From assembly GCF_000621725.1 (NCBI RefSeq), contig NZ_JHXM01000013.1:1-64000 (forward strand): a DNA stretch of 64,000 bases, in the 5' to 3' direction. Below are positions 1 through 7,794 of the stretch, piece after piece; the stretch's first letter is position 1; each line of letters starts with the position of its first letter. The notes under the pieces are model-generated. The model did not search any database. It saw nothing but the letters and a program-made list of their open reading frames with translations, and was not told where the DNA came from. This DNA is from Xylanibacter brevis ATCC 19188. GTDB taxonomy: Bacteria > Bacteroidota > Bacteroidia > Bacteroidales > Bacteroidaceae. The position numbers and the translations under genes are program-made.

Positions 1-275
1 GCACCATACTTTAATGAAGCTACATGCAAAGGTAAGTGATTTTCCTCAATATCAAGGACAATTTGGCTCTTTAATGCAAAATCGGCCTTGATAATCTCGC
101 TTTTTCGCAAGCCTGACACACCATAACGCTGATACTTTGCCCATAGAACACGAAGCTGATTGTTATTAATACCATACTCAGTGCAGATAGAATGGATAGA
201 TCTGCCAGACTCCAACAGACGCATATATTTCAAACGGTCTGCATAATCATGTTTCTTTTGTTTCCTTCCAGACAT
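1..275 (-). CDS. IS3-family transposase OrfA (helix-turn-helix), partial
   Basis: This is an open frame from ATG at 273-275 to the window edge, 91 residues with no stop. It begins MSGRKQKKHDYADRLKYMRL and continues with a helix-turn-helix of the InsJ/IS150 OrfA type: residues IHSICTEYGINNNQLRVLW match the pattern of a recognition helix followed by W-x3-Y-x2-G-x2-GL. A second HTH seems to start near the edge (VLDIEENHLPLHVASLKYG). In this family OrfA binds the IS ends and is fused to the OrfB integrase by programmed frameshifting. OrfB would lie outside the window. Confidence 0.75.
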   Translation of the reverse strand, partial: MSGRKQKKHDYADRLKYMRLLESGRSIHSICTEYGINNNQLRVLWAKYQRYGVSGLRKSEIIKADFALKSQIVLDIEENHLPLHVASLKYG

Positions 276-316
276 AATAAAACCCCAAAAGTTTTTTGTC
301 TAACTTTCGGGGTTCA
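1..316 (-). mobile_element. IS3-family insertion sequence, left part only
   Basis: The element runs off the start of the window. Its outer end is inferred near 316, where the minus strand begins TGAACCCCGAAAGTTAGACA, a terminus style common in IS3-family (IS150-like) elements of Bacteroidales. The same region forms an internal inverted repeat (ACCCC-rAAAGT against ACTTTTGGGGT, about 282-313) just upstream of the transposase start. The other end and any target-site duplication are outside the window, so the exact boundary is not proven. Confidence 0.65.
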
Positions 317-528
317 TATCAATCAAGGCATATCCTTGGTTCGCTCTTCGCGTAACAACATTACGCTTCCTTAGCCTTTTTTGTATAGATTATTAAGATA
401 GTTTATGACGCTTACCAGTCATCATTCGTGATGGTCGGTGTGTTGCCGTGGCGTGTACAACAGTAGAAGTGGCGGCGGGATTGGTGTTAAAAAATGAATA
501 AATATGTAGAAAAGTCGCAGAATATATG

Positions 529-557
529 TAATTTTGTGCGCTCATTAATTGATGAGC
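529..557 (+). promoter_or_regulatory. Promoter -7 box and downstream palindrome before the tricorn-like gene
   Basis: TAATTTTG at 529-536 matches the Bacteroidales -7 consensus TAnnTTTG. No clear -33 TTTG is visible. Directly after it, 540-557 is an inverted repeat (GCTCAT, six-base loop, ATGAGC), which would sit around the transcription start and in the 5' leader. It could be an operator or a leader hairpin. The rest of 317-593 shows no gene. Confidence 0.5.
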
Positions 558-593
558 TTGGAAAAATGACTAAACGAAAAATATAGCATAAAG

Positions 594-3500
594 ATGAAAA
601 AGACGATGAAAAAATGGATGCGTGCTGCCATGATGATGGCAGCAATGGCAGGCTCGTCGGCTCAAGCCAGTGCGAGTCAGGCGGTTACGCCCCTTTGGTT
701 GAGAGATGTGATGGTGAGCCCCGACGGACAGCAGGTGTTGTTCTGCTACAAAGGCGACATCTACAAAGTTTCTACAAAAGGTGGAACAGCCGTGCAGTTG
801 ACCACACAAGACAGCTATGAGTGCTCGCCCGTGTGGAGTGCCGATGGCAAGCAGATAGCTTTTGCCAGCGACAGACATGGTAATCTGGACGTGTTCACCA
901 TGGCTGCAGAAGGAGGTTCGGCTACCCGACTGACCTATAACAGCGTGGCAGAGGTGCCACAGGCTTTCTCGCCCGACGGTAAGTGGGTGCTCTTTGGCGC
1001 CGCCATTCAGGACCCTGCTGAGAGTGTTTTGTTTCCCGACAACACGCTGCCCGAACTGTATAAAGTGCCCGTAAAGGGTGGTCGTACCCTGCAAGTGCTG
1101 GGCACACCGGCCGAGATGCTGAGTTTTGCTGCCGATGGCAAGAGTTTCTTCTATCAGGACCGCAAGGGCTATGAGGACGAGTGGCGCAAGCATCACACTT
1201 CATCGATCACGCGCGATGTGTGGTTCTATGATGCCAAGAGCGGACAGCACACCAACGTGACGGCTCATGCTGGCGAAGACCGCAATCCCGTGGTCAGCGC
1301 CGATGGCAAGACGCTCTACTTCCTCAGTGAGCGCAATGGTGGCAGCATGAATGTGTATGCCCAGAAGGCTGGGGCTGACAGTGGACTGAAGCCTACGGCT
1401 GTGACGAGCTTCAAGACGCACCCGGTGCGCTTCTTGAGTGCTGCACGCAATGGCTTGTTGTGCTATACTTATAATGGCGAGATCTATACGCAGAAGAATG
1501 GCGAAAAACCTCAGAAACTGAATATCACGCTGACGCGCGACGACGAGCCCGTGGTCAGGGACTTGGCCTTCACAAGCGGGGCACGCCAGGCGGTGGTCAG
1601 TCGCGATGGCAAGCAGGTGGCCTTCGTGGCCCGCGGCGAGGTGTTCGTCACCAGCACGGAGTATGCTACCACGCACCGCATCTCGCAGACGGCTGGTGCC
1701 GAGGCCGACGTGGACTTTGCTCCCGACGGACGCACCATCGTCTATGCCTCTGAGCGCAATGGCAACTGGCAACTCTATACGGCCAGCATCGTCAGAGACG
1801 AGGACCTGAACTTTGCCAATGCTACGCTGATTAAGGAGGAGAGCGTGTTCCCTGAACTGCCCGCGCTGCAACTGAATGGCAAAATCGACTTCTCGCAGGT
1901 GGAGCGCCACAGTCCTAAGTATAGTCCCGACGGCAAGAAGTTGGCCTTTATCGAAGATCGTATCAAACTGAAGGTGGTGGACCTGAAAACCAAAAAGGTG
2001 ACGCAGGTCACCGATGGCAGCAAGTGGTACGACCAGGACGGCGGGTTCGACTACGAATGGAGTCCCGACGGCAAGTGGTTTGTGCTGAGTTATATTGCCA
2101 ACAAACGTGACCCCTATGCCGACCAGGGCATCGTGAGTGCCGAGGGGGGCGAGATTCATCCCATCACGCAGAGTGGCTACATGAGTGGTCGCCCGCGTTG
2201 GGTGATGGATGGCAAGGCTATCATGTTCGAGAGCGAGCGCTACGGCATGCGCAGTCATGCCTCGTGGGGCAGTCAGGAGGATGTGTTCCTGGCTTTCCTT
2301 ACACAGGATGCTTACGATCGCTATCGTCTTTCGGCCGAGGACTATGCGCTGCTGAAGGAACTGGAAAAGGCTAAGCCTGAGAAGAAGGATGCAGCCGACA
2401 AGAAGAACGATAAGAAGGCTAAGGAGAAAAAGGCTGAGACGGACTCTGTCAAGGTGCTCTCGATTGAGTTTGAGGGCATCGAAGACCGTATTGTGCGACT
2501 GACGCCCAACAGTAGTCGTCTGGGCGATGCCATCGTGAGCAAGGATGGCGAGAGCCTGTACTATTTCTCGGCCTTCGAGGGCGCACCCGACCTGTGGAAG
2601 ATGGACCTGCGCAAACACGAGACTAAGTTGCTGAGCAAGGGCGGCAGCGGGGTGCTGCAGATGGACCAGGATGGTAACCTCTATTCGCTGGGCAGCAGCA
2701 TGAAGAAGATTGAGAAGGGCGACAAGATTACTCCTATCTCATACGATGCGCAGATGAAGCTGGACCTTGCTGCCGAGCGCGAATATTTGTTGCGCCATGT
2801 GGCTAAGCAAATCAATAAGAAGATTTTCCGTACTGACTATAATGGTTGCAACTGGGACTTGATGGTGCAGAACTATGCGCGCTTCTTGCCTCATATTGCC
2901 AACAATTACGACTTTGCTGAATTGCTCAGCGAGTTGTTGGGCGAACTGAACGTGAGTCATACGGGCGGACGCTTCCGTCCTGGTGCTAAGGGCGATGCTA
3001 CGGCACAGCTGGGACTGATCTACGACTTGACCGAGGCTACCGATGGCCTTAAGATTACGGCTGTGCTGGAGGGTGGACCCTTCAGCAAGGCTAACAGCAA
3101 GGTGAAGGCGGGCGACGTGCTAACTGCTATCAACGGTCAGGCTGTGACGAAGGATACCGACCTGGCTCAATTGCTGAACCTGTGCCGGGGCAAGAAAACG
3201 CTGGTGAGCCTAAAGGGTAGTGCCGGAACTTGGGACGAGGTCGTGCTGCCTATCAGTCTGTCGGAACAGGAGAACTTGCTCTACAAACGCTGGATCAAGA
3301 GTCGGGCTGCCGAAGTGGATCGCTTGTCGAACGGACGACTGGGCTATGTGCACATCGAGGGCATGAACGATGCCAGCTTCCGCGATGTCTATTCCGACAT
3401 TCTGGGTAAGTATAACCTGAAGGAGGGTATCGTCATCGATACACGCTACAATGGTGGCGGACGTCTGCATGAGGATATCGAGATTCTCTTCTCGGGTCAT

Positions 3501-3884
3501 AAATACTTCACGCAGGTCATCAGGGGCAGAGAGGCGTGCGACATGCCAAGTCGACGATACAACCACCCCAGCATCATGTTGCAGGCTGAGGGCAACTACA
3601 GCAATGCCCACGGCACGCCCTGGGTGTATAGTCATCAGAAGATTGGTAAGTTGGTTGGTGCTCCCGTGCCTGGCACCATGAGTTCGGTGAACTGGGAGAC
3701 GCTGCAGGATCCCACACTGATATTCGGTGTTCCCGTTATTGGCTATCAGTTGCCCGACGGTACCTATCTGGAGAATACACAGCTGGAGCCCGACGTGCAT
3801 GTGCTGAACCGCCCCGAGACCGTTGTTAAGGGTGTTGACCTACAGCTGGAGGCTGCCGTACGTGAGCTGCTGAAGGAGCTGTAA
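594..3884 (+). CDS. Secreted tricorn-like S41 protease
   Basis: 1096 residues with an N-terminal signal peptide (basic start, hydrophobic MMMAAMAGSSAQASA). The first ~590 residues carry repeated S-P/A-D-G-K blades of a TolB/WD-like beta-propeller (for example SPDGQQVLF, SADGKQIAF, SPDGKKLAF). A lysine-rich linker follows at about 592-616, then more propeller, a helical segment, a PDZ domain (about 810-900) and the C-terminal S41 core. Tricorn catalytic positions are recognisable: Ser788-His789 (NVSHTGG), the VIDTRYNGGG strand, nucleophile Ser1003 (GNYSNAHG) and a C-terminal Glu (LENTQLEPD). The residue after the nucleophile is Asn where archaeal Tricorn has Asp. Likely role: periplasmic or secreted peptide degradation. 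A downstream ATG at 606 is an alternative start. Confidence 0.85.
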   Translation: MKKTMKKWMRAAMMMAAMAGSSAQASASQAVTPLWLRDVMVSPDGQQVLFCYKGDIYKVSTKGGTAVQLTTQDSYECSPVWSADGKQIAFASDRHGNLDVFTMAAEGGSATRLTYNSVAEVPQAFSPDGKWVLFGAAIQDPAESVLFPDNTLPELYKVPVKGGRTLQVLGTPAEMLSFAADGKSFFYQDRKGYEDEWRKHHTSSITRDVWFYDAKSGQHTNVTAHAGEDRNPVVSADGKTLYFLSERNGGSMNVYAQKAGADSGLKPTAVTSFKTHPVRFLSAARNGLLCYTYNGEIYTQKNGEKPQKLNITLTRDDEPVVRDLAFTSGARQAVVSRDGKQVAFVARGEVFVTSTEYATTHRISQTAGAEADVDFAPDGRTIVYASERNGNWQLYTASIVRDEDLNFANATLIKEESVFPELPALQLNGKIDFSQVERHSPKYSPDGKKLAFIEDRIKLKVVDLKTKKVTQVTDGSKWYDQDGGFDYEWSPDGKWFVLSYIANKRDPYADQGIVSAEGGEIHPITQSGYMSGRPRWVMDGKAIMFESERYGMRSHASWGSQEDVFLAFLTQDAYDRYRLSAEDYALLKELEKAKPEKKDAADKKNDKKAKEKKAETDSVKVLSIEFEGIEDRIVRLTPNSSRLGDAIVSKDGESLYYFSAFEGAPDLWKMDLRKHETKLLSKGGSGVLQMDQDGNLYSLGSSMKKIEKGDKITPISYDAQMKLDLAAEREYLLRHVAKQINKKIFRTDYNGCNWDLMVQNYARFLPHIANNYDFAELLSELLGELNVSHTGGRFRPGAKGDATAQLGLIYDLTEATDGLKITAVLEGGPFSKANSKVKAGDVLTAINGQAVTKDTDLAQLLNLCRGKKTLVSLKGSAGTWDEVVLPISLSEQENLLYKRWIKSRAAEVDRLSNGRLGYVHIEGMNDASFRDVYSDILGKYNLKEGIVIDTRYNGGGRLHEDIEILFSGHKYFTQVIRGREACDMPSRRYNHPSIMLQAEGNYSNAHGTPWVYSHQKIGKLVGAPVPGTMSSVNWETLQDPTLIFGVPVIGYQLPDGTYLENTQLEPDVHVLNRPETVVKGVDLQLEAAVRELLKEL

Positions 3885-3970
3885 AGTGTCTGTCAATCAA
3901 TACGCAAACTTTCCTGCTGGTTTACGTGCCATGTATATCGGCAGGTGTTTGGCACTAAGAAATAAAGTAA

Positions 3971-3999
3971 GAGGCTGTTGGTTTATTGCCAACAGCCTC
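3971..3999. terminator. Bidirectional hairpin between convergent genes
   Basis: An 11-bp perfect stem (GAGGCTGTTGG with CCAACAGCCTC, loop 3982-3988) sits between the protease gene and the convergent thioredoxin-like gene. On the minus strand it is followed by a T-rich stretch (TTACTTTATTT); on the plus strand the tail is weaker. Confidence 0.65.
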
Positions 4000-4040
4000 T
4001 CGCTTATATAAGTCTCTCGCTTATATAAGTCTCTCGCTTT
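3998..4040. repeat. 17-bp tandem repeat, about 2.5 copies
   Basis: The unit TCTCGCTTATATAAGTC starts at 3998, 4015 and, in part, 4032, with identical sequence in the first two copies. It abuts the hairpin at 3971-3999 and runs to the stop codon of the minus-strand thioredoxin-like gene. It probably arose by replication slippage. Confidence 0.85.
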
Positions 4041-4576
4041 TATTTGTTAACGGCTTGGGGCGTCCAAGCCTCAAAGAAACGCAGCACTTTCTTTTGGTCG
4101 TAGCCTTGTCCCTCTTCCAGAAAACTTGAGTCCTGGATGTGGATAACCTGACCTTCCTTGTCGAGCACCACGAACACGGGGAAACCAAAACGACCGGCAT
4201 TGTTCAGGCGCTTCATCAGTGCTTTGTCCTGTTCCACCTTGTCGGCATCCTGCGACTTACGTGGGTTGTAGTTCACGTGGATATACTCGAAGTTCTTGCC
4301 GATAACCTCGCTGATAGCCGCATCTTTAGTGATGAAGTCGGCAAACTTCAGGCACCAGGGGCACCAGTTGCCACCCACCTGACAGATCACATACTTCCCC
4401 TCGGCTTTGGCCTTGGTCACTGCCTTGTCAATCTGCTCCAGCGGGTTGACAGCCTCGTCATAGACTTTCTTCAATCCATTCTGTGCGTGGATGTTGAGGG
4501 TAAAAACGCAAGACAACAGCAGCATCACAATACCTTTGGCAGTGAGCTGGCAGAGATAACTATTAACTGTTTTCAT
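4040..4576 (-). CDS. Exported thioredoxin-fold protein
   Basis: 178 residues when started at ATG 4574-4576, preceded by GGAAAG. A longer in-frame start at 4639 would lie upstream of the promoter -7 box at 4610-4617, so the shorter start is preferred. An N-terminal hydrophobic segment (about residues 14-30, ending IHAQ) looks like a signal peptide. The redox motif C72-P-W-C75 stands in GNWCPWCLKFADF, as in DsbD-gamma or thioredoxin_7 proteins, and a cis-proline (GFPVFVVLD) follows. Likely a periplasmic disulfide reductase or sensor. The partner is not visible in the neighbourhood. Confidence 0.8.
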   Translation of the reverse strand: MKTVNSYLCQLTAKGIVMLLLSCVFTLNIHAQNGLKKVYDEAVNPLEQIDKAVTKAKAEGKYVICQVGGNWCPWCLKFADFITKDAAISEVIGKNFEYIHVNYNPRKSQDADKVEQDKALMKRLNNAGRFGFPVFVVLDKEGQVIHIQDSSFLEEGQGYDQKKVLRFFEAWTPQAVNK

Positions 4577-4609
4577 TCTTTCCAATTGTTTTGTTTCACA
4601 TTCCGCCTG

Positions 4610-4617
4610 CAAAGATA
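4610..4617 (-). promoter_or_regulatory. Promoter -7 box of the thioredoxin-like gene
   Basis: The plus strand reads CAAAGATA, giving TATCTTTG on the minus strand, 33 bases before the chosen start codon. It rules out the longer in-frame start at 4639. Confidence 0.65.
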
Positions 4618-4693
4618 ATGCTTTTCTGTGATTTCTCAAAACAATGTCCCCCTGATTCTCCCGTGTCGTTCTCTTTTGTAATTACAAAAAAAT

Positions 4694-4741
4694 AAAAGGT
4701 TCCAAGGAATTACAAGCATGATTTATTCTTTGAAACCTTTT
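4694..4741 (-). terminator. Terminator-like hairpin downstream of a tRNA fragment
   Basis: A 17-bp imperfect stem (4694-4710 with 4725-4741) is flanked by T runs on both strands; on the minus strand it is followed by TTTTATTTTTTTG. No complete gene ends here. On the minus strand the only thing upstream is the tRNA 3'-end fragment at 4751-4767, so it may be the leftover terminator of a lost tRNA gene. Confidence 0.6.
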
Positions 4742-4750
4742 TAATATTTT

Positions 4751-4767
4751 GTGATCCCGTTGGGATT
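4751..4767 (-). repeat. Duplicated 3' end of tRNA-Arg
   Basis: 17 bases identical to 4874-4890, which is the 3' strand of the T arm plus acceptor stem of the neighbouring tRNA-Arg, in the same orientation and 123 bp away. The sequence next to it (4771-4806) does not fold as the rest of a tRNA but contains a 14-bp perfect palindrome (GGCTGGCGCCAGCC). It is either a decayed tandem tRNA copy or an attachment-site remnant. Confidence 0.6.
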
Positions 4768-4812
4768 GATTTCGTCGATCCCCGTAGGCTGGCGCCAGCC
4801 ATCCTACAAAGT

Positions 4813-4868
4813 AAAAAAGGAGTCTCGAAAATTTGAAAGCGAGCTTTCATTTTCAATTCTCCTTTTTT
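4813..4868 (-). terminator. Rho-independent terminator of tRNA-Arg
   Basis: On the minus strand the tRNA is followed after 6 bases by AAAAAAGGAG, an inner stem (AAATTTTCGAG region) and CTCCTTTTTT, giving a long stem ending in a T run. Confidence 0.8.
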
Positions 4869-4874
4869 CCTTCG

Positions 4875-4948
4875 TGATCCCGTTGGGATTCAAACCCAAG
4901 ACCTTCAGAACCGGAATCTGACGCTCTATTCAGCTAAGCTACGGGACC
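4875..4948 (-). tRNA. tRNA-Arg (anticodon CCG)
   Basis: The minus strand gives a full 74-nt cloverleaf. The acceptor is GGTCCCG paired with CGGGATC (one G-T pair) and discriminator A. The anticodon stem TCAGA/TCTGA holds loop TTCCGGT with anticodon CCG. The T arm is TTGGG-TTTGAAT-CCCAA. CCA is not encoded. It reads CGG arginine codons. Confidence 0.93.
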
Positions 4949-5038
4949 TCTGTGCGTAAAAACAGATGCAAAAGTATAGAAAAAAAGTGAAACGGGCAAA
5001 TTTTAATCGTAGTTTGTTGGTTTTGAAGAATTAATTAG

Positions 5039-5046
5039 TAACTTTG
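5039..5046 (+). promoter_or_regulatory. Promoter of the lipoprotein-murB operon
   Basis: TAACTTTG matches the -7 consensus, and TTG at 5017-5019 lies 19 bases upstream as the -33 element. The start codon at 5079 follows 32 bases later. Confidence 0.7.
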
Positions 5047-5078
5047 CATGCTGAAAATATCGTTGATTGGTTCAGAGT

Positions 5079-5939
5079 ATGCTTGACAGAATGATTTTCT
5101 TTTCTCTTGTGATGGCGATGCTGCTGGCAGGCTGCAAGGGAAAACATGGAGCAGAGGACTACAGCCTTGATGACGAGGCTGCCGACTCACTATATAGCGA
5201 AAACTATGTGGAGGAGATTGGGGATGCGCCGATGCCTCAGTCGGCCGAAGAACTGTTTGATGACTTTATTTTCAACTATGCATCGAGCAACAAACTGCAA
5301 ATGGAACGTACAGTGTTTCCTTTACCTGTAAGCTCCGACTCAACAATTGCCAACGTGAAGAGTATTGCTGTGAGAAATGGTGAGATAACCAAACAGCAAT
5401 GGAAGATGGAGAAATTCTTTATGAAGAAGGATTTCTATACGCTCTTGTTGGATAACAATGATCAGGTGGAACATATCAAGGATACTACAATTAGCGAGGT
5501 GACGGTGGAGCATTTCTTTATGAATGCCTCTTACGTGAGTCGCTATAAGTTCCGTAGAAAAGGTGGGAAATGGCGACTGACAGGTCTTCGCAATCAAGCT
5601 TTTCAGCATAACCCGAATGCCTCTTTTCTGGCTTTCTATCACAGATTTGTTACCGATTCACTATTTCAGCACGAGAGCCTGAGCGAGGCCATAGACTTTG
5701 TTGGTCCAGACCCTGAGGACGACTTCTCGATGATGGAAGGTGTGATAACGCCCGATTTCTGGAATGCTTTTGCCCCCGAACTGCCAAACAATATAGAATA
5801 TAATATTGTGTATGGACATCAGAATCCCGCCTCGACGGTGAAAGTGCTGGTGTTGCGTGGTATTGCTAACGGTATGGAGATGGAACTGACGTTCAAACTG
5901 ATAAAGGGACATTGGAAACTGACCAAACTAATCACTTAA
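5079..5939 (+). CDS. DUF4348-like lipoprotein
   Basis: 286 residues from ATG 5079; an upstream TTG at 5067 is in frame but less likely. The signal peptide ends in a lipobox, LLAG-C19, so the mature protein should be lipid-anchored. Motifs such as EELFDDFIFNYAS, KMEKFFMKKDFYTLL, NPNASFLAFYHRF and GPDPEDDFSMMEG match what I recall of the Bacteroidales family DUF4348, whose function is unknown. It is nine bases upstream of murB and probably co-transcribed, which hints at an envelope role without proving one. Confidence 0.75.
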   Translation: MLDRMIFFSLVMAMLLAGCKGKHGAEDYSLDDEAADSLYSENYVEEIGDAPMPQSAEELFDDFIFNYASSNKLQMERTVFPLPVSSDSTIANVKSIAVRNGEITKQQWKMEKFFMKKDFYTLLLDNNDQVEHIKDTTISEVTVEHFFMNASYVSRYKFRRKGGKWRLTGLRNQAFQHNPNASFLAFYHRFVTDSLFQHESLSEAIDFVGPDPEDDFSMMEGVITPDFWNAFAPELPNNIEYNIVYGHQNPASTVKVLVLRGIANGMEMELTFKLIKGHWKLTKLIT

Positions 5940-5948
5940 GGACAAAGG

Positions 5949-6965
5949 ATGAGAATAGAGGAAAACTATAGTCTGCTTAAACATAACACCTTCGGAATAG
6001 AGGCCAAATGTCGTCGCTTCGTGGAGTACGAAACGGTGGAAGAGGCTCAGCAGGTGGCTGAGATGCTGACTGCCGAAGAACCACTGCTGATAGTGGGCGA
6101 GGGGAGCAATCTGCTCTTGACGGCTGACTTTCAGGGAACGGTAGTGCATTCTGCCATCAAGGGGATGGAGACTGCAAAAACTGCCGGTGGCGATGTGCTC
6201 CTGAAAGCTGGGAGTGGCGAGACGTGGGACGACGTTGTGGCTTGCTGCGTGGAAAACGGATGGCAGGGTGCAGAGAATCTGTCGTTGATACCTGGTGAGG
6301 TGGGCGCGTCTGCTGTTCAGAATATTGGCGCCTATGGTGCAGAGGTAAAGGACTTGATTACTGTGGTCGAAGCTGTTGAGATAGCTACAGGTCGAGTTTG
6401 TGTGTTTGACAATGAGGCGTGTGCCTATGGCTATCGTGATAGCAAGTTCAAGCACGAATGGAGAAACCGCTATCTGATGACGTATGTGACCTACCGCCTA
6501 AAGACAACCAAAGCGCCGCTGAACGTGGCCTATGGGAATATCCGTGCCGAGTTGGATAAGCAGGGGATTGCAGAGCCGACGCTTAAGCAGTTACGCGAGG
6601 TGATTATTGCCATCCGTCAGGAAAAATTGCCCGACCCAAAGGTGGAAGGCAATGCTGGCAGCTTCTTTATGAACCCAGTGGTAGGCAGGGACGTTTTTGA
6701 GGCCTTGCAGCAGCAATATCCCTCGATGCCTCACTATTATATCGACGAGGCTCATGAGAAGGTGCCCGCAGGGTGGTTGATAGACCAATGTGGATGGAAA
6801 GGGCGCACTGTGGGCCGCGCTGGCGTGCATGCTAAGCAGGCGTTGGTGCTGGTGAACCGTGGTGGTGCCACGGGACAGGAGGTGGTGAACCTGTGTGATG
6901 CCATTTGTCGCGATGTCATGACAAAGTTTGGTATCTGCATTAAGCCCGAAGTGAATATCATATAG
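5949..6965 (+). CDS. murB: UDP-N-acetylenolpyruvoylglucosamine reductase
   Basis: 338 residues, the length of type I (E. coli-like) MurB. It reduces the enolpyruvyl group of UDP-GlcNAc with NADPH through FAD, giving UDP-MurNAc in the cytoplasm. FAD-binding motifs are clear: LIVGEGSNLLLT and IPGEVGASAVQNIGAYG. The type I YGYRDSKFK segment, the catalytic serine in GNAGSFFMNP and the C-terminal Glu in KPEVNII are present. It follows the lipoprotein gene by 9 bases and precedes the metallo-hydrolase by 24. Confidence 0.96.
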   Translation: MRIEENYSLLKHNTFGIEAKCRRFVEYETVEEAQQVAEMLTAEEPLLIVGEGSNLLLTADFQGTVVHSAIKGMETAKTAGGDVLLKAGSGETWDDVVACCVENGWQGAENLSLIPGEVGASAVQNIGAYGAEVKDLITVVEAVEIATGRVCVFDNEACAYGYRDSKFKHEWRNRYLMTYVTYRLKTTKAPLNVAYGNIRAELDKQGIAEPTLKQLREVIIAIRQEKLPDPKVEGNAGSFFMNPVVGRDVFEALQQQYPSMPHYYIDEAHEKVPAGWLIDQCGWKGRTVGRAGVHAKQALVLVNRGGATGQEVVNLCDAICRDVMTKFGICIKPEVNII

Positions 6966-6989
6966 AATAAAAAAACGAGATAGAAGCGC

Positions 6990-7754
6990 ATGAAGATTAC
7001 ATTTCTTGGAACAGGAACATCGTGTGGCGTGCCAGTCATAGGGTGCCAATGTGAGGTCTGCCGGAGTACCGACCCCAAGGACAAACGCATGCGTTGCTCC
7101 ATACTGGTAGAGACAGAAGCCACACGCCTGTTGGTAGATTGTGGTCCTGATTTCCGTATGCAGATATTACCTCAGTCGTTTCGGAAGATTGATGGTATTC
7201 TGATTACTCATTCTCACTATGACCATATAGGAGGTCTGGACGATATACGCCCCTATTGTCAGTTTGGCGAGATGAACGTATATGCCGATGGTATCTCACG
7301 TCAAAATATGTTGCAGATGTTGCCATACTGCTTTGCAGAGCATCGTTATCCGGGTGTGCCCGCCATCGGACTACATGAGATAAAAGCAGGCGAAGCCATG
7401 AAGATAGGCGACATTGATATACTGCCCATTCAGGTGATGCATGGTAAGTTGCCCATCCTTGGTTACCGTTTTGGTAAGTTTGCCTACATCACCGATATGA
7501 AGACCATAGAGCCTGAACAGGCAGACCTGCTCAAGGGCGTAGAGGTGCTGGCAGTCAATGCACTTCGTTTCGACCGGCCTCACCATTCGCATCAGTTGGT
7601 AGATGATGCGATAGCTTTTGCCCGCAGCGTGGGTGCCCAGCAAACTTTTTTGATTCATATGTGTCATGATGTGGGACTTCACGAGGAAGTGAACCGGCAT
7701 CTGCCAGATGATGTCAGATTGGCTTACGACGGTCAGATATTAAATATCGTCTAA
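6990..7754 (+). CDS. Metallo-beta-lactamase-fold hydrolase, PhnP-like
   Basis: 254 residues. The metal-binding motif HSHYDHIGGLDDIRP and the N-terminal GTGTSCGVPVIGC with a nearby CEVC are typical of the PhnP/YcbX-type branch of the metallo-beta-lactamase superfamily, which act as cyclic phosphodiesterases on small substrates. Later ligands appear in VMHGKLP, ITDMKTI and LIHMCHDVGLH. There is no phosphonate operon here, so a true PhnP role (5-phosphoribosyl 1,2-cyclic phosphate) is uncertain. It lies third in the murB operon. Confidence 0.85.
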   Translation: MKITFLGTGTSCGVPVIGCQCEVCRSTDPKDKRMRCSILVETEATRLLVDCGPDFRMQILPQSFRKIDGILITHSHYDHIGGLDDIRPYCQFGEMNVYADGISRQNMLQMLPYCFAEHRYPGVPAIGLHEIKAGEAMKIGDIDILPIQVMHGKLPILGYRFGKFAYITDMKTIEPEQADLLKGVEVLAVNALRFDRPHHSHQLVDDAIAFARSVGAQQTFLIHMCHDVGLHEEVNRHLPDDVRLAYDGQILNIV

Positions 7755-7794
7755 GTTTCAAAAATATTGATTATTAACCTAAAATTGAGTGAAT

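Noticed and set aside
1200..2618. Long minus-strand open frame (472 residues) opposite the tricorn-like gene
   Set aside because: It is antisense to a clearly coding gene, shows no family motif, and its length is explained by codon bias of the plus-strand gene.
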